Positions 18,012 to 26,931 are shown, numbered from the stretch's first letter. The stretch is 64,000 bases of DNA from Pseudomonas moorei (GCF_008801475.1 NZ_VZPP01000010.1:124001-188000); one strand, 5' to 3'. Notes: generated from the letters alone by a model not told the origin. Translations and numbers: made by a program.

Positions 18012-18386
18012 ATGAAACGTTTGCTCGGCGCCTGCGCCCTCCTTTCCCTCCTCGCCGGCTGCGCCAGCAACGATATCGTCGACCCACACGGCTACGATAA
18101 GACCGGCATGGCCTCGTACTACGGCGCCAAACACCAGGGTAAACGCACCGCCAGCGGCGAGCGTTTCGACAAGAACTCCCTGACCGCCGCCCATCGCCAA
18201 CTGCCGTTCGGCACGCGGGTGAAGGTCACCAACCTGAATAACGACAAATCCTGCGTGGTCCGCATCAACGATCGCGGGCCGCATACCCGTGGGCGCCTGA
18301 TTGACCTGTCCCACGAGGCCGCCGAACGCCTGGGCATGCTCAAGAGCGGCACCGCACGGGTTCGCGTGCAAGCCCTCGACGACTGA
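18012..18386 (+). CDS. short RlpA-like lipoprotein (DPBB domain)
   Basis: 124-aa lipoprotein with a lipobox LLAGC (Cys17), then a double-psi beta-barrel domain of the RlpA family: SYYGAKHQGKRTASGE, LPFGTRVKVTNL and the conserved RINDRGPH-RGR-IDLS block. RlpA of P. aeruginosa is a septal lytic transglycosylase acting on denuded glycan. This copy lacks the SPOR domain of full-length RlpA, so it cannot be assumed to localise to septa. The ATG at 18012 begins the signal peptide. The next gene starts shortly downstream on the same strand. Confidence 0.85.
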   Translation: MKRLLGACALLSLLAGCASNDIVDPHGYDKTGMASYYGAKHQGKRTASGERFDKNSLTAAHRQLPFGTRVKVTNLNNDKSCVVRINDRGPHTRGRLIDLSHEAAERLGMLKSGTARVRVQALDD

Positions 18387-18436
18387 CAAACGGAGCGCTG
18401 ACCATCTTCGGATTAGCCGATTTACCCCTGATCAGC

Positions 18437-19498
18437 GTGATCGAATTGCTCAGCGGGCTGGTGCTATTGATTGCCGGCGCCGAACTGATGGTACGTGCCG
18501 CCGTGCGCCTGGCTGCGGGCCTGCATGTGCGACCGCTGATCATCGGCCTGACCATCGTCGCCCTTGGCAGCAGCGCACCGCAGATGGCCATCAGCCTGCA
18601 AGCCACCCTGGCGCATAACGCCGACATCGCCGTCGGCAGCGTGATCGGCAGCAGCATTTTCAATATCCTCGTAACCCTCGGCCTGTCGGCGCTGATCATC
18701 CCCCTGCGGGTCTCACGGCAACTGGTGCGCCTGGATATTCCGCTGATGATCGGCGCCAGCCTGCTGGTGTTCGTACTGGCCTGGAATGAAGAGCTGACCC
18801 GCGCCGATGGCATCATCCTGCTGACAGCCTTGCTGCTGTACCTGGGCCTGTTGCTGCGTCAGTCGAAGCACTCGGCGCGTCCGCATTCGACTCATGAGCA
18901 CCCTGGCCAAGCGCCATGGTTGAAAAGCCTGCTGATGATCGGTGGCGGTCTGGTGATGCTGATCTACGCCGGTCATTTGCTCTTGGGCGCAGCCGTAGCG
19001 GTCGCCACAGATCTGGGACTGTCGGAGCGGATCATCGGCCTGACCATCGTCGCCATCAGCACGTCCCTGCCGGAGCTCGCCACCTCGCTGATCGCCGCGT
19101 TGCGGGGTGAACGGGAAATTGCCGTGGGCAACGTCATTGGCAGCAACCTGTTCAACCTGTTGGGCGTCCTGGGCTTTACGGCGTTGATTGCGCCGACACC
19201 GCTGTCGGTATCGCCCAATGCCCTGGATTTTGACTTGCCGGTGATGCTCGGCGTCGCCGCGCTGTGTCTGCCGGTGTTCTATTCCGGCTACCGGGTGACC
19301 CGCGCCGAAGGCCTGCTGTTTTTGGGTTTGTACCTGGCTTACGGGCTGCACGTAGTGTCGTTCACCACGGGCATGCCATTGGCGGGCAAGCTTGAACACC
19401 TGATGCTGTTTTTCGTCCTGCCGGCGCTGGTGGCGTTTTTGCTGTTCACGTCGCTGCGCGCCTGGCGTCGCCAACACCACAAGAGGGAATTGCCATGA
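18437..19498 (+). CDS. calcium/sodium antiporter family protein (YrbG/CaxA-like)
   Basis: Membrane protein of the Ca2+/cation antiporter superfamily with two inverted repeats of five helices. The two alpha-repeat motifs are visible: GLTIVALGSSAPQMA near residue 42 and GLTIVAISTSLPELATS near 200, each followed by a GSVIGSSIFNI / GNVIGSNLFNL block. The first repeat has Gln where the ion-coordinating Glu of PE usually stands (SAPQ versus SLPE), which may change ion use. The start is uncertain: GTG 18437 has no ribosome site, while GGAG at 18392 would suit an upstream non-ATG codon (CTG 18398 or ATC 18404). It overlaps the next gene by 4 nt. Confidence 0.85.
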   Translation: MIELLSGLVLLIAGAELMVRAAVRLAAGLHVRPLIIGLTIVALGSSAPQMAISLQATLAHNADIAVGSVIGSSIFNILVTLGLSALIIPLRVSRQLVRLDIPLMIGASLLVFVLAWNEELTRADGIILLTALLLYLGLLLRQSKHSARPHSTHEHPGQAPWLKSLLMIGGGLVMLIYAGHLLLGAAVAVATDLGLSERIIGLTIVAISTSLPELATSLIAALRGEREIAVGNVIGSNLFNLLGVLGFTALIAPTPLSVSPNALDFDLPVMLGVAALCLPVFYSGYRVTRAEGLLFLGLYLAYGLHVVSFTTGMPLAGKLEHLMLFFVLPALVAFLLFTSLRAWRRQHHKRELP

Positions 19499-19875
19499 CC
19501 GAGAATAAAAAGACCGGCGTTGAAGTACGCCGCCAAGTGATGGGCGACGCCTTCGTCGACCGCGCGCTGGGCAATGCCACCGAGTTCACCCAGCCGCTGC
19601 AGGATTTCGTCAACGAACACGCCTGGGGTAGTGTCTGGAGCCGCGAAGGCTTGCCGCTTAAAACCCGCAGCCTGATTACCCTCGCCGCCCTGACTGCACT
19701 GAAGTGCCCGCAGGAATTGAAAGGCCATGTGCGCGGTGCGCTGAACAACGGCTGCACCGTGGAAGAAATTCGCGAAGCGCTGCTGCATTGCGCGGTGTAT
19801 GCCGGCGTGCCGGCGGCGATCGATGCGTTCCGGGCGGCGCAGGAAGTGATTGATACCTACCAGAAGCCGGAATGA
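19495..19875 (+). CDS. carboxymuconolactone decarboxylase family protein (PcaC-like)
   Basis: 126-aa protein close to 4-carboxymuconolactone decarboxylase (PcaC): the G-EVRRQVMGDA-VDRAL opening, the HAWG-VW-R-GLP-KTRSL block and the HVRGALNNGCTVEEIREALLHCAVYAGVPAA block are family hallmarks. It lacks the CxxC redox pair of the AhpD branch. No other protocatechuate genes are nearby, so a role in the beta-ketoadipate pathway is not supported by context. It is translationally coupled (ATGA overlap) to the antiporter-like gene. Confidence 0.82.
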   Translation: MTENKKTGVEVRRQVMGDAFVDRALGNATEFTQPLQDFVNEHAWGSVWSREGLPLKTRSLITLAALTALKCPQELKGHVRGALNNGCTVEEIREALLHCAVYAGVPAAIDAFRAAQEVIDTYQKPE

Positions 19876-19906
19876 AACCGCGAACAATGCGGTGATTGAT
19901 CGACCG

Positions 19907-19972
19907 TTATCGCGAGCAGGCCCGCTCCCACAGGGGGATGCATTCCAAATGTGGGAGCATGCTCGCGATGAG
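19907..19972. repeat. REPIN-like doublet, short spacer
   Basis: Inverted REP ends (TATCGCGAGCAGGCCCGCTCCCACAG and GTGGGAGCATGCTCGCGATG) separated by about 18 bp. It lies between two converging genes and is the shortest-spacer doublet in the window. Confidence 0.8.
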
Positions 19973-20000
19973 CCCCTGAAGAGCACTGCCTCTTCAGCGA

Positions 20001-20942
20001 CTAGATCCACCCACCCCACTGCAACAAAAAGATCCCGATGTTGGTGGTGACCGCCGCCATCAGCGTGGTGATGACGATGATCGCCGCCGCCAGTTCATGA
20101 TTGCCATTGGCCGCACGGGCCATGACAAAACTGGCCGCCGCCGTCGGGCTGCCGAAGTACAGGAACAGAATCCCCAGCTCCGCACCACGAAAGCCCCAGA
20201 GCCACGCGCCGAGCGTTGCCAGTATCGGCAGGCCGAGCATCTTCACCAGGCTTGAACTCAGCGCCATCGAACCGCTCTTGCGCATTGCCGCCAGCGACAG
20301 CGTGCCGCCAATGCAGATCAACGCCAACGGCAGGGTGGTCTGCGCCAGGTATTGACCGGAGGTTTCCAGCCATCCCGGCAAACCGATCTTGAAGTAGGCA
20401 AAAGGTGCCGCCGAGATCACGCTGATGATCAGCGGATTGCTGAACACGCTTTTGCAAATGCTCCACGGATCGGACTTGATCACCGGGCTATAGACAGCCA
20501 GCACGATGGTCGACAGCGTGTTGTAGAACAGGATCACCAGCGCCGCGAGAATCGCCCCCAGGGAAATGCCGTAATCGCCGTACATGCTCGCCGCCAGCGC
20601 CAGGCCAATGACCCCGTTGTTACCGCGAAAAGCACCCTGGGTGTAGATCCCGCGGTCTTCGCGCGGGCACTTGAATATCGCCCAGCCCCAGGCGATGGCA
20701 AAGCCCACCAGGGTGGCGAGGGAGAAGTAGATGAGCAGCGCCGGCTGCAGCGCGGCGTGCAGGTCGGCATGCAGGATGCCGAGAAACAGCAACGCCGGCA
20801 TGCTGACGTTGAACACCAGCGCCGACGCAGTGTGGATGAAGTTATCGTTGATCCAATTGATGCGCTTGAGCAGCACCCCCAGAAACAGCATGGCGAACAC
20901 CGGGGCGGTGATATTCAGGGTTTCGAGGAAAATGGCCAGCAT
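20001..20942 (-). CDS. AEC-family (auxin efflux carrier type) transporter
   Basis: 313-aa protein with about ten membrane segments and the AEC (MleP/YfdV-type) pattern: NITAPVFAMLFLGVLLKR near the start, FNVSMPALLFLGI, GAFRGNNGVIGLALA in the middle and IGGTLSLAAMRKSG in the second half. Family members move organic acids or unknown small molecules. No substrate can be read from the context: the neighbours are a PcaC-like gene (converging) and the galactarate operon (same strand, 185 bp upstream with a REP element between), so it is probably a separate unit. Confidence 0.85.
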   Translation of the reverse strand: MLAIFLETLNITAPVFAMLFLGVLLKRINWINDNFIHTASALVFNVSMPALLFLGILHADLHAALQPALLIYFSLATLVGFAIAWGWAIFKCPREDRGIYTQGAFRGNNGVIGLALAASMYGDYGISLGAILAALVILFYNTLSTIVLAVYSPVIKSDPWSICKSVFSNPLIISVISAAPFAYFKIGLPGWLETSGQYLAQTTLPLALICIGGTLSLAAMRKSGSMALSSSLVKMLGLPILATLGAWLWGFRGAELGILFLYFGSPTAAASFVMARAANGNHELAAAIIVITTLMAAVTTNIGIFLLQWGGWI

Positions 20943-21020
20943 GCCGGAGTGGACCTTGAGGTGGGCGTCGTTAGGGGGCTAATGATAAGCCAGCAAGTCC
21001 CTCGGCGTCTGGTAGAACGC

Positions 21021-21115
21021 TATCGCTGGCAAGCCAGTTCCCACAGGCTCCTCGGTGTTCATACGTCTTATGCAACGCAGAAGATTCCTGTGGGAGCTGG
21101 CTTGCCAGCGATGCA
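21021..21115. repeat. REPIN-like doublet, second REP class
   Basis: Inverted pair TATCGCTGGCAAGCCAGTTCCCACAGG and CCTGTGGGAGCTGGCTTGCCAGCGATGC, a class differing in stem sequence from the GAGCGAGCCTGCTCGCGAT type. It lies downstream of garD. Confidence 0.85.
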
Positions 21116-21127
21116 GGCAACGCGATC

Positions 21128-22681
21128 TCAGGTAATCGGCGCCGGATTGAACAAGGTGATGTCGTTATGCAGCTTGTGCTTTTCGGCCCACGTCTGCTTC
21201 TTGCCACTGGCCACGTCCAGGTAGTAGTGGAACAACTCCCAGCCCAGCTCTTCGATGGAGGCGCGTCCGGTGGCGATTCGCCCGGCGTCGATGTCGATCA
21301 GGTCTGGCCAACGCTGCGCCAGTTCAGTCCGGGTCGATACCTTCACCACGGGTGCCATGGCCAATCCATAGGGTGTGCCACGACCGGTGGTGAACACGTG
21401 CAGGTTCATCCCCGCCGCCAGCTGCAACGTCCCGCAGACAAAGTCGCTGGCTGGCGTTGCGCAGAAGATCAGGCCTTTGTCCTTGAAGCGCTCGCCTGGG
21501 CCGAGCACGCCGGTAATGGCGCTGCTGCCAGACTTGACGATCGAGCCCAGGGATTTCTCGACAATGTTCGACAACCCGCCCTTCTTGTTGCCCGGCGTGG
21601 TGTTGGCGCTGCGATCCGCTTCCCCCTTGGCCAGGTAACGGTCATACCAGTCCATTTCCCGAACCAGTTCCTGAGCGACTTCCCTGGTTTGAGCACGCGA
21701 GGTCAGCAAGTAGATCGCATCGCGCACTTCGGTGACTTCGGAGAACATCACCGTCGCCCCCGCACGCAGCAGCAAGTCCGAGGCGTAGCCCAGGGCCGGG
21801 TTAGCGGTGATCCCGGAGAACGCATCACTGCCGCCGCATTGCATGCCCAGGATCAGCTCGGACGCCGGCACGGTTTCCCGACGGCGCTGATCGAGCTTCT
21901 TCAAACGGGTTTCGGCCAGCGCCATGATCTGCTCGATCATCTCGGTAAAACCGTGGCTGGAGTCCTGCAGGCGATACAACCAGGGCTCGCTCAAATCCAC
22001 CGAACTGTCGTTCTCGTGCATCACCTGCCCGGCCTGCAACTTCTCGCAGCCCAGGCTTATCACCAACGCCTCGCCACCCAGGTTCGGGTTGCGCGCCAGA
22101 TTGCGCACGGTGCGAATCGGGATGTAGGCGTCGGTGGCGGTGATTGCCACGCCACAGCCGTAACTGTGAGTCAGCGCCACCACGTCATCGACGTTCGGGT
22201 ACTTGGGCAGCAGTTCGTCCTTGATGCGCTTGACCGCATGGTCCAGCACGCCGGTGACACACTGCACCGTGGTCGTGATGCCGAGAATGTTACGCGTGCC
22301 AACCGTACCGTCGGCGTTGCGATAACCCTCGAAGGTAAACCCCTCCAGCGGCGCTTGCGCGGCCGGCACTTCGGTGGACAGCGGCAGGCTGTCCAGCGGC
22401 GGCGCGGTGGGCATGCGCAGTTGGTCTTCCTTGACCCAGCTGCCGCGCGGGATCGGCTGCAAGGCGTAGCCAATGGTCTGGCCGTAACGAATCACCTGGC
22501 CACCCTCGGGTATGTCTACCAGGGTGACTTTGTGGCTCTGTGGCACGAAATCCACGGTGACCAGGCCATCGGCAAACTCGGTGCCGGCCGGCACGCCCTG
22601 ATCGTTGACCACGATCACTACGTTGTCCCGCTCGTGCAGGCGGATGTAGCGCGGCGAGTCGGAATGTTCAATCAACTGCAT
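21128..22681 (-). CDS. garD: galactarate dehydratase (UxaA/GarD family)
   Basis: 517-aa dehydratase of the altronate/galactarate family: an N-terminal SAF-like domain (about residues 10-90) and the large UxaA domain beginning with GTRNILGI, with THSYGCGVA and a QCGGSDAFSGITANPA block. It converts galactarate (and possibly glucarate) to 5-dehydro-4-deoxyglucarate, the substrate of KdgD encoded two genes upstream in the same operon. It follows the permease gene by 11 nt and is the last gene of the operon. Altronate dehydratase is the main alternative; the kdgD context favours galactarate. Confidence 0.92.
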   Translation of the reverse strand: MQLIEHSDSPRYIRLHERDNVVIVVNDQGVPAGTEFADGLVTVDFVPQSHKVTLVDIPEGGQVIRYGQTIGYALQPIPRGSWVKEDQLRMPTAPPLDSLPLSTEVPAAQAPLEGFTFEGYRNADGTVGTRNILGITTTVQCVTGVLDHAVKRIKDELLPKYPNVDDVVALTHSYGCGVAITATDAYIPIRTVRNLARNPNLGGEALVISLGCEKLQAGQVMHENDSSVDLSEPWLYRLQDSSHGFTEMIEQIMALAETRLKKLDQRRRETVPASELILGMQCGGSDAFSGITANPALGYASDLLLRAGATVMFSEVTEVRDAIYLLTSRAQTREVAQELVREMDWYDRYLAKGEADRSANTTPGNKKGGLSNIVEKSLGSIVKSGSSAITGVLGPGERFKDKGLIFCATPASDFVCGTLQLAAGMNLHVFTTGRGTPYGLAMAPVVKVSTRTELAQRWPDLIDIDAGRIATGRASIEELGWELFHYYLDVASGKKQTWAEKHKLHNDITLFNPAPIT

Positions 22682-22692
22682 GACGCCGCTCC

Positions 22693-24060
22693 TCAGGAAT
22701 GCGCTTGAGACAATTTGTTATTCATTTCAGGACCGCCCATCGGTGGTTCTTTGAGCACCACGCGTTTAATCGGACCGACGATGACCAGATAGCTGAACAC
22801 CGCGACCAATGCGTTGCAACCGACAAACACCAATGCCCACTTGAACGATCCGGTCGAACTGATGATGTAACCGATCACGATCGGGGTGGTGATCGAGGCG
22901 AGGTTGCCAAACATGTTGAACAGGCCACCGCTCAAACCGGCGATCTGTTTCGGTGAAGTATCGGAGACCACCGCCCAGCCCAGCGCGCCCACACCCTTGC
23001 CGAAGAACGCCAGGGCCATGAAGCCTACGACCATCCATTCGATATCGACGTAGTTACACGCCACGATGCTGCTGGAAACCAGCAGGCCGGCGATGATCGG
23101 TGCCTTGCGGGCGAACGTCAGGGAGTGGCCCTTGCGCAGCAGGTAGTCGGAAATCACCCCGCCGAGCACGCCACCGATGAAGCCACAGATCGCCGGCAAC
23201 GAAGCAATGAAACCGGCCTTGAGGATGGTCATGCCGCGCTCCTGCACCAGGTACACCGGGAACCAGGTCAGGAAGAAGTAAGTGATGCCGTTGATGCAGT
23301 ATTGCCCGAGGTAAACACCGAGCATCATGCGGTTGGTCAGCAACTGGCGAATGTAGTCCCACTTTGGCCCGTCGACCTTTTTGCCCTTGCCTTTGTCCTG
23401 GTCCATGTCGACCATGCCGCCGTTCTCGGCAATGTGCTTGAACTCGGCGTCGTTGATCATCGGGTGCTGGCGCGGGCTGTGGATAACTTTCAGCCAGATC
23501 AGCGAGAACACGATGCCGATGCTGCCCATCACGACAAACACGTGCTGCCAGCCAAAGGTGTAGACGATCCAGCCCATGAGCGGCGCGAACAGCACCGTGG
23601 CGAAGTATTGCGCGGAGTTGAAGATCGCCGATGCCGTACCGCGTTCAGCGGTCGGGAACCAGGCCGCCACGATGCGAGCGTTGCCAGGGAAGGATGGCGC
23701 TTCGGCCAAGCCCACCAGGAAGCGCAGCATGAACAGCGCCACGATTGCCGTGGACATGCCGAACTCACCGACATAGCCCTGCAGGACGGTGAACACCGAC
23801 CAGGTGAAGATGCTCAAGGCATAGATTTTTTTCGAGCCGAAACGGTCCAGCAACCAGCCACCGGGAATTTGCCCGGCCACGTAGGCCCAACCGAATGCAG
23901 AGAAGATATAGCCGAGGGTGACCGCGTCGATGCCGAGGTCTTTTTGCAGGCTGGAGCCGGCAATGGCGATGGTAGCGCGGTCGGCGTAGTTGATCGTGGT
24001 CACCAGGAACAGCATGAGCAAGATCAAATAGCGGACGTGAGTCGGCTTGGTCGATGGCAT
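22693..24060 (-). CDS. MFS transporter, galactarate/glucarate:H+ symporter type
   Basis: 455-aa major facilitator of the anion:cation symporter family (GudP/GarP/ExuT type). The signature NYADRATIAIAG is at the first helix, and DRFGSKKIYALSIFTW after helix 2 is the usual loop 2-3 motif. Twelve membrane segments can be traced. The start at 24060 has GGGAG nine bases upstream; the open frame to 24147 runs into a REP element and is not used. Position between the aldehyde dehydrogenase and garD makes hexarate uptake the likely role. Confidence 0.9.
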   Translation of the reverse strand: MPSTKPTHVRYLILLMLFLVTTINYADRATIAIAGSSLQKDLGIDAVTLGYIFSAFGWAYVAGQIPGGWLLDRFGSKKIYALSIFTWSVFTVLQGYVGEFGMSTAIVALFMLRFLVGLAEAPSFPGNARIVAAWFPTAERGTASAIFNSAQYFATVLFAPLMGWIVYTFGWQHVFVVMGSIGIVFSLIWLKVIHSPRQHPMINDAEFKHIAENGGMVDMDQDKGKGKKVDGPKWDYIRQLLTNRMMLGVYLGQYCINGITYFFLTWFPVYLVQERGMTILKAGFIASLPAICGFIGGVLGGVISDYLLRKGHSLTFARKAPIIAGLLVSSSIVACNYVDIEWMVVGFMALAFFGKGVGALGWAVVSDTSPKQIAGLSGGLFNMFGNLASITTPIVIGYIISSTGSFKWALVFVGCNALVAVFSYLVIVGPIKRVVLKEPPMGGPEMNNKLSQAHS

Positions 24061-24113
24061 GTAGATGTACTCCCACTGATTATTTTTATGCGCGGGTGAA
24101 ACGGGTACGGTCC

Positions 24114-24216
24114 CTGTAGGAACGTGCCTGCTCGCGATGGTGGTCAACGATGACGCGGGGTATCAGGTTGTGCGTCGCGTCCTGGAGACCATCGCGAGCA
24201 AGCTCGCTCCTACAGG
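24114..24216. repeat. REPIN inside the galactarate operon
   Basis: Inverted REP ends of the GAGCGAGC type, about 103 bp in total, with the spacer GTCAACGATGACGCGGGG shared with several other elements in this window. It sits between the dehydrogenase and permease genes, so it should be transcribed as part of the operon mRNA. Confidence 0.88.
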
Positions 24217-24225
24217 GGTATTGCG

Positions 24226-25671
24226 TTATGAGCCGATGTAGCTGGTCTTCACGACCGTGTAGAACTCTTGCGCATAGCGCCCTTGCTCACGCGAGCCATA
24301 GGACGAACCTTTACGCCCACCGAACGGAACGTGGTAATCCACGCCAGCGGTCGGCAGGTTGACCATCACCATCCCGGCCTGGGAGTGGCGCTTGAAGTGG
24401 TTGGCGTACTTCAACGAAGTGGTGGCGATGCCCGCCGACAGACCGAATTCGGTGTCGTTGGCCATGGCCAGTGCCGCCTCATAATCAGCGACGCGAACCA
24501 CGTTGGCCACCGGGCCGAAGATTTCTTCACGGCTGATGCGCATCGCGGCTTCGCTGTCGGCAAACAGGGTTGGCGCGAGGTAGTAGCCCTCGGTGTCGCA
24601 GGTCACTAAACCACCGCCACTGACCAGACGCGCACCTTCGGACTGGCCGATGTCGATGTACTTCATGTCCTGTTCAAGCTGGGCTTGCGAAACCACCGGA
24701 CCAATGTCGGTTCCCGATTTCAAGGCGTGGCCGACCTTGATCGACTTCATGCGCTCGGCCATGGCTTCGACGAACTTGTCGTGGATACCGGCGGTGACGA
24801 TGAAGCGGCTCGATGCAGTGCAACGCTGGCCGGTGGAGTAGAACGCGCTCTGCACCGACAGCTCGACCGCTTGCTTGAGGTCGGCGTCGTCGAGAATGAT
24901 CTGCGGGTTCTTGCCGCCCATTTCCAGCTGGACCTTGGCCTGGCGCGATACGCAGCTGACAGCGATCTGACGACCGACACCCACGGAACCGGTGAAGCTG
25001 ATGCCGTCGACTTTCGGGCTGTGGACCAGTGCATCGCCCACTACGCGGCCGCTGCCCATCACCAGGTTGAACACGCCGGCGGGGAAGCCTGCGCGGGAGA
25101 TGATTTCCGCCAGAGCCCAGGCGCAACCGGGCACCAGGTCCGCAGGCTTGAGCACAACGCAGTTGCCGTAGGCCAGGGCCGGGGCGATTTTCCACGACGG
25201 AATGGCAATCGGGAAGTTCCACGGGGTGATCAGGCCGACCACACCCAATGCTTCGCAAGTGACTTCAACGTTGACGCCCGGACGCACCGACGGCAGGTAG
25301 TCGCCGGACAGGCGTAGGCATTCACCGGCGAAGAACTTGAAGATGTTGCCGGCGCGGGTCACTTCGCCAATGGCTTCGGGCAGGGTCTTGCCCTCTTCCC
25401 GAGCCAGCAGGGTGCCGAGCTCTTCGCGACGAGCGAGAATTTCCGTGCCGACTTTATCCAGGGAATCGTGACGCGCCTGAATGCCGGAAGTGGACCACGA
25501 CGGGAACGCGGCACGGGCAGCATCGATGGCGGCATGGACCTGGGCCAGGTCAGCCTTGGCGTAGTCGCCGATGGCATCGCTCAGCTCGGACGGGTTGATG
25601 TTGGTCGAGTAATCGCTGGCCGCGACCCATTCGCCGTTGATGTAGTTGTCGAAACGCTTTGCATTTGCCAC
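24226..25671 (-). CDS. 2,5-dioxovalerate (alpha-ketoglutaric semialdehyde) dehydrogenase
   Basis: 481-aa aldehyde dehydrogenase with Asn152 (PWNFP), Glu250 (LEMGGKNP) and nucleophile Cys284 (GQRCTASSR). Specificity is taken from context: KdgD next door produces 2,5-dioxopentanoate, which this enzyme would oxidise to 2-oxoglutarate with NAD(P)+. The start is the GTG at 25671, with GAGGG seven bases upstream, giving MANAKRFDNYINGEW. An in-frame ATG at 25701 would add ten residues but has no ribosome site. Confidence 0.92.
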   Translation of the reverse strand: MANAKRFDNYINGEWVAASDYSTNINPSELSDAIGDYAKADLAQVHAAIDAARAAFPSWSTSGIQARHDSLDKVGTEILARREELGTLLAREEGKTLPEAIGEVTRAGNIFKFFAGECLRLSGDYLPSVRPGVNVEVTCEALGVVGLITPWNFPIAIPSWKIAPALAYGNCVVLKPADLVPGCAWALAEIISRAGFPAGVFNLVMGSGRVVGDALVHSPKVDGISFTGSVGVGRQIAVSCVSRQAKVQLEMGGKNPQIILDDADLKQAVELSVQSAFYSTGQRCTASSRFIVTAGIHDKFVEAMAERMKSIKVGHALKSGTDIGPVVSQAQLEQDMKYIDIGQSEGARLVSGGGLVTCDTEGYYLAPTLFADSEAAMRISREEIFGPVANVVRVADYEAALAMANDTEFGLSAGIATTSLKYANHFKRHSQAGMVMVNLPTAGVDYHVPFGGRKGSSYGSREQGRYAQEFYTVVKTSYIGS

Positions 25672-25746
25672 GGGACTGCCCTCGAAACAAAAAGATCTCA
25701 CGCAAAAGGCCGCTGAATGCTCAGCGGCCCCGTTAAATCAGATGTG

Positions 25747-26658
25747 TTACTGCGCGCCCTGCTTGTCGATCAGCGCGGCGAGCATTTCGAACTCTTCGCC
25801 CGTCAGATCGGTCAGCGGCGCACGCACCGGACCTGCGTCGTACCCGGCAATTTTTGCCCCGGCCTTGACGATGCTCACGGCGTAACCGGCCTTGCGGTTA
25901 CGGATGTCCAGGTACGGCAGGAAGAAGTCGTCGATGATCTTGCCAGCGGTGGCGTGATCGTCACGAGCGATCGCGTGATAGAAGTCCATCGCGGTTTTCG
26001 GGATGAAGTTGAATACCGCCGAGGAGTAGACCGGCACGCCCAAAGCCTTGTAGGCAGCGGCGTAGACTTCGGCGGTCGGCAAGCCGCCCAGGTAGCTGAA
26101 ACGGTCACCGAGGCGGCGACGGATCGACACCATCAACTCGATATCACCCAGGCCGTCCTTGTAGCCGATCAGGTTCGGGCAGCGCTCGGCCAGACGTTCC
26201 AGCAGCGGCGCGTTCAGGCGGCAAACGTTGCGGTTGTAAACCACGACACCGATGTTGACCGATTTACACACGGCTTCAACGTGGGCGGCAACACCGTCCT
26301 GGCTGGCTTCGGTCAGGTAGTGCGGCAGCAGCAACAAGCCTTTGGCACCCAGGCGCTCGGCTTCTTGTGCGTATTCGATGGCTTGACGGGTCGAACCGCC
26401 AACACCGGCCAGGATCGGTACGCTGGAGGCGCAGGTGTCGACGGCCGTCTTGATGATTTCCGAATACTCGCTGGCCGCCAGAGAGAAGAACTCACCGGTG
26501 CCGCCTGCGGCGAACAGAGCCGAGGCGCCGTATGGGGCCAGCCATTCAAGACGTTTGATGTAGCCAGCGCGATGGAAGTCGCCCTGAGCATTGAAATCGG
26601 TGACCGGGAAAGACAACAGGCCGGAGGAGAGGATGGACTTCAGTTCTTGTGGATTCAT
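25747..26658 (-). CDS. kdgD: 5-dehydro-4-deoxyglucarate dehydratase
   Basis: 303-aa class I aldolase-fold enzyme of the DHDPS/NAL superfamily that dehydrates and decarboxylates 5-dehydro-4-deoxyglucarate to 2,5-dioxopentanoate. The Schiff-base lysine is Lys167 in IGYKDGLGD and the catalytic tyrosine Tyr141 in VVVYNRN. GGTGEFFSL replaces the usual GTTGE of the superfamily, as is normal for KdgD. The start at 26658 gives the family N terminus MNPQELKSIL. First gene of the operon; a promoter with an overlapping palindrome lies 60-100 bp upstream. Confidence 0.95.
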   Translation of the reverse strand: MNPQELKSILSSGLLSFPVTDFNAQGDFHRAGYIKRLEWLAPYGASALFAAGGTGEFFSLAASEYSEIIKTAVDTCASSVPILAGVGGSTRQAIEYAQEAERLGAKGLLLLPHYLTEASQDGVAAHVEAVCKSVNIGVVVYNRNVCRLNAPLLERLAERCPNLIGYKDGLGDIELMVSIRRRLGDRFSYLGGLPTAEVYAAAYKALGVPVYSSAVFNFIPKTAMDFYHAIARDDHATAGKIIDDFFLPYLDIRNRKAGYAVSIVKAGAKIAGYDAGPVRAPLTDLTGEEFEMLAALIDKQGAQ

Positions 26659-26717
26659 TATTCGAACACCCTGGGTAACGACGTTTGTGTGTGAGGAAAA
26701 CCGTTCAGCTTTCGCCG

Positions 26718-26756
26718 AGTTGTAGGTCATCGTACAACTTAAAAAATAACCGTCAA
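26718..26756 (-). promoter_or_regulatory. kdgD operon promoter with overlapping GntR-type operator
   Basis: Minus-strand TTGACG (26756-26751), 16-bp spacer, TACGAT (26734-26729). A perfect 7-bp inverted repeat AGTTGTA-N8-TACAACT (26718-26739) covers the -10 box. A matching half, GTTGTACGAT-ACC, occurs at the promoter of the adjacent regulator gene. Repression relieved by a pathway intermediate is the expected mode for this family; that part is inference. Confidence 0.6.
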
Positions 26757-26931
26757 CTGCATTTCATCGCTGCGGGTGAAAATTGTTCGACAAGAGTCAG
26801 GCGAGATAGGAGTTTCTGCGGTTATTGGGGGCAGGAAAAGCGGGGCGCAGGCCGCCTCGACAGAGATACGTTGTCAGAAGATTGATGGACCGAGCAAACA
26901 AGCTGGAGGGTGTGGGAAATGGCTGATGGCC

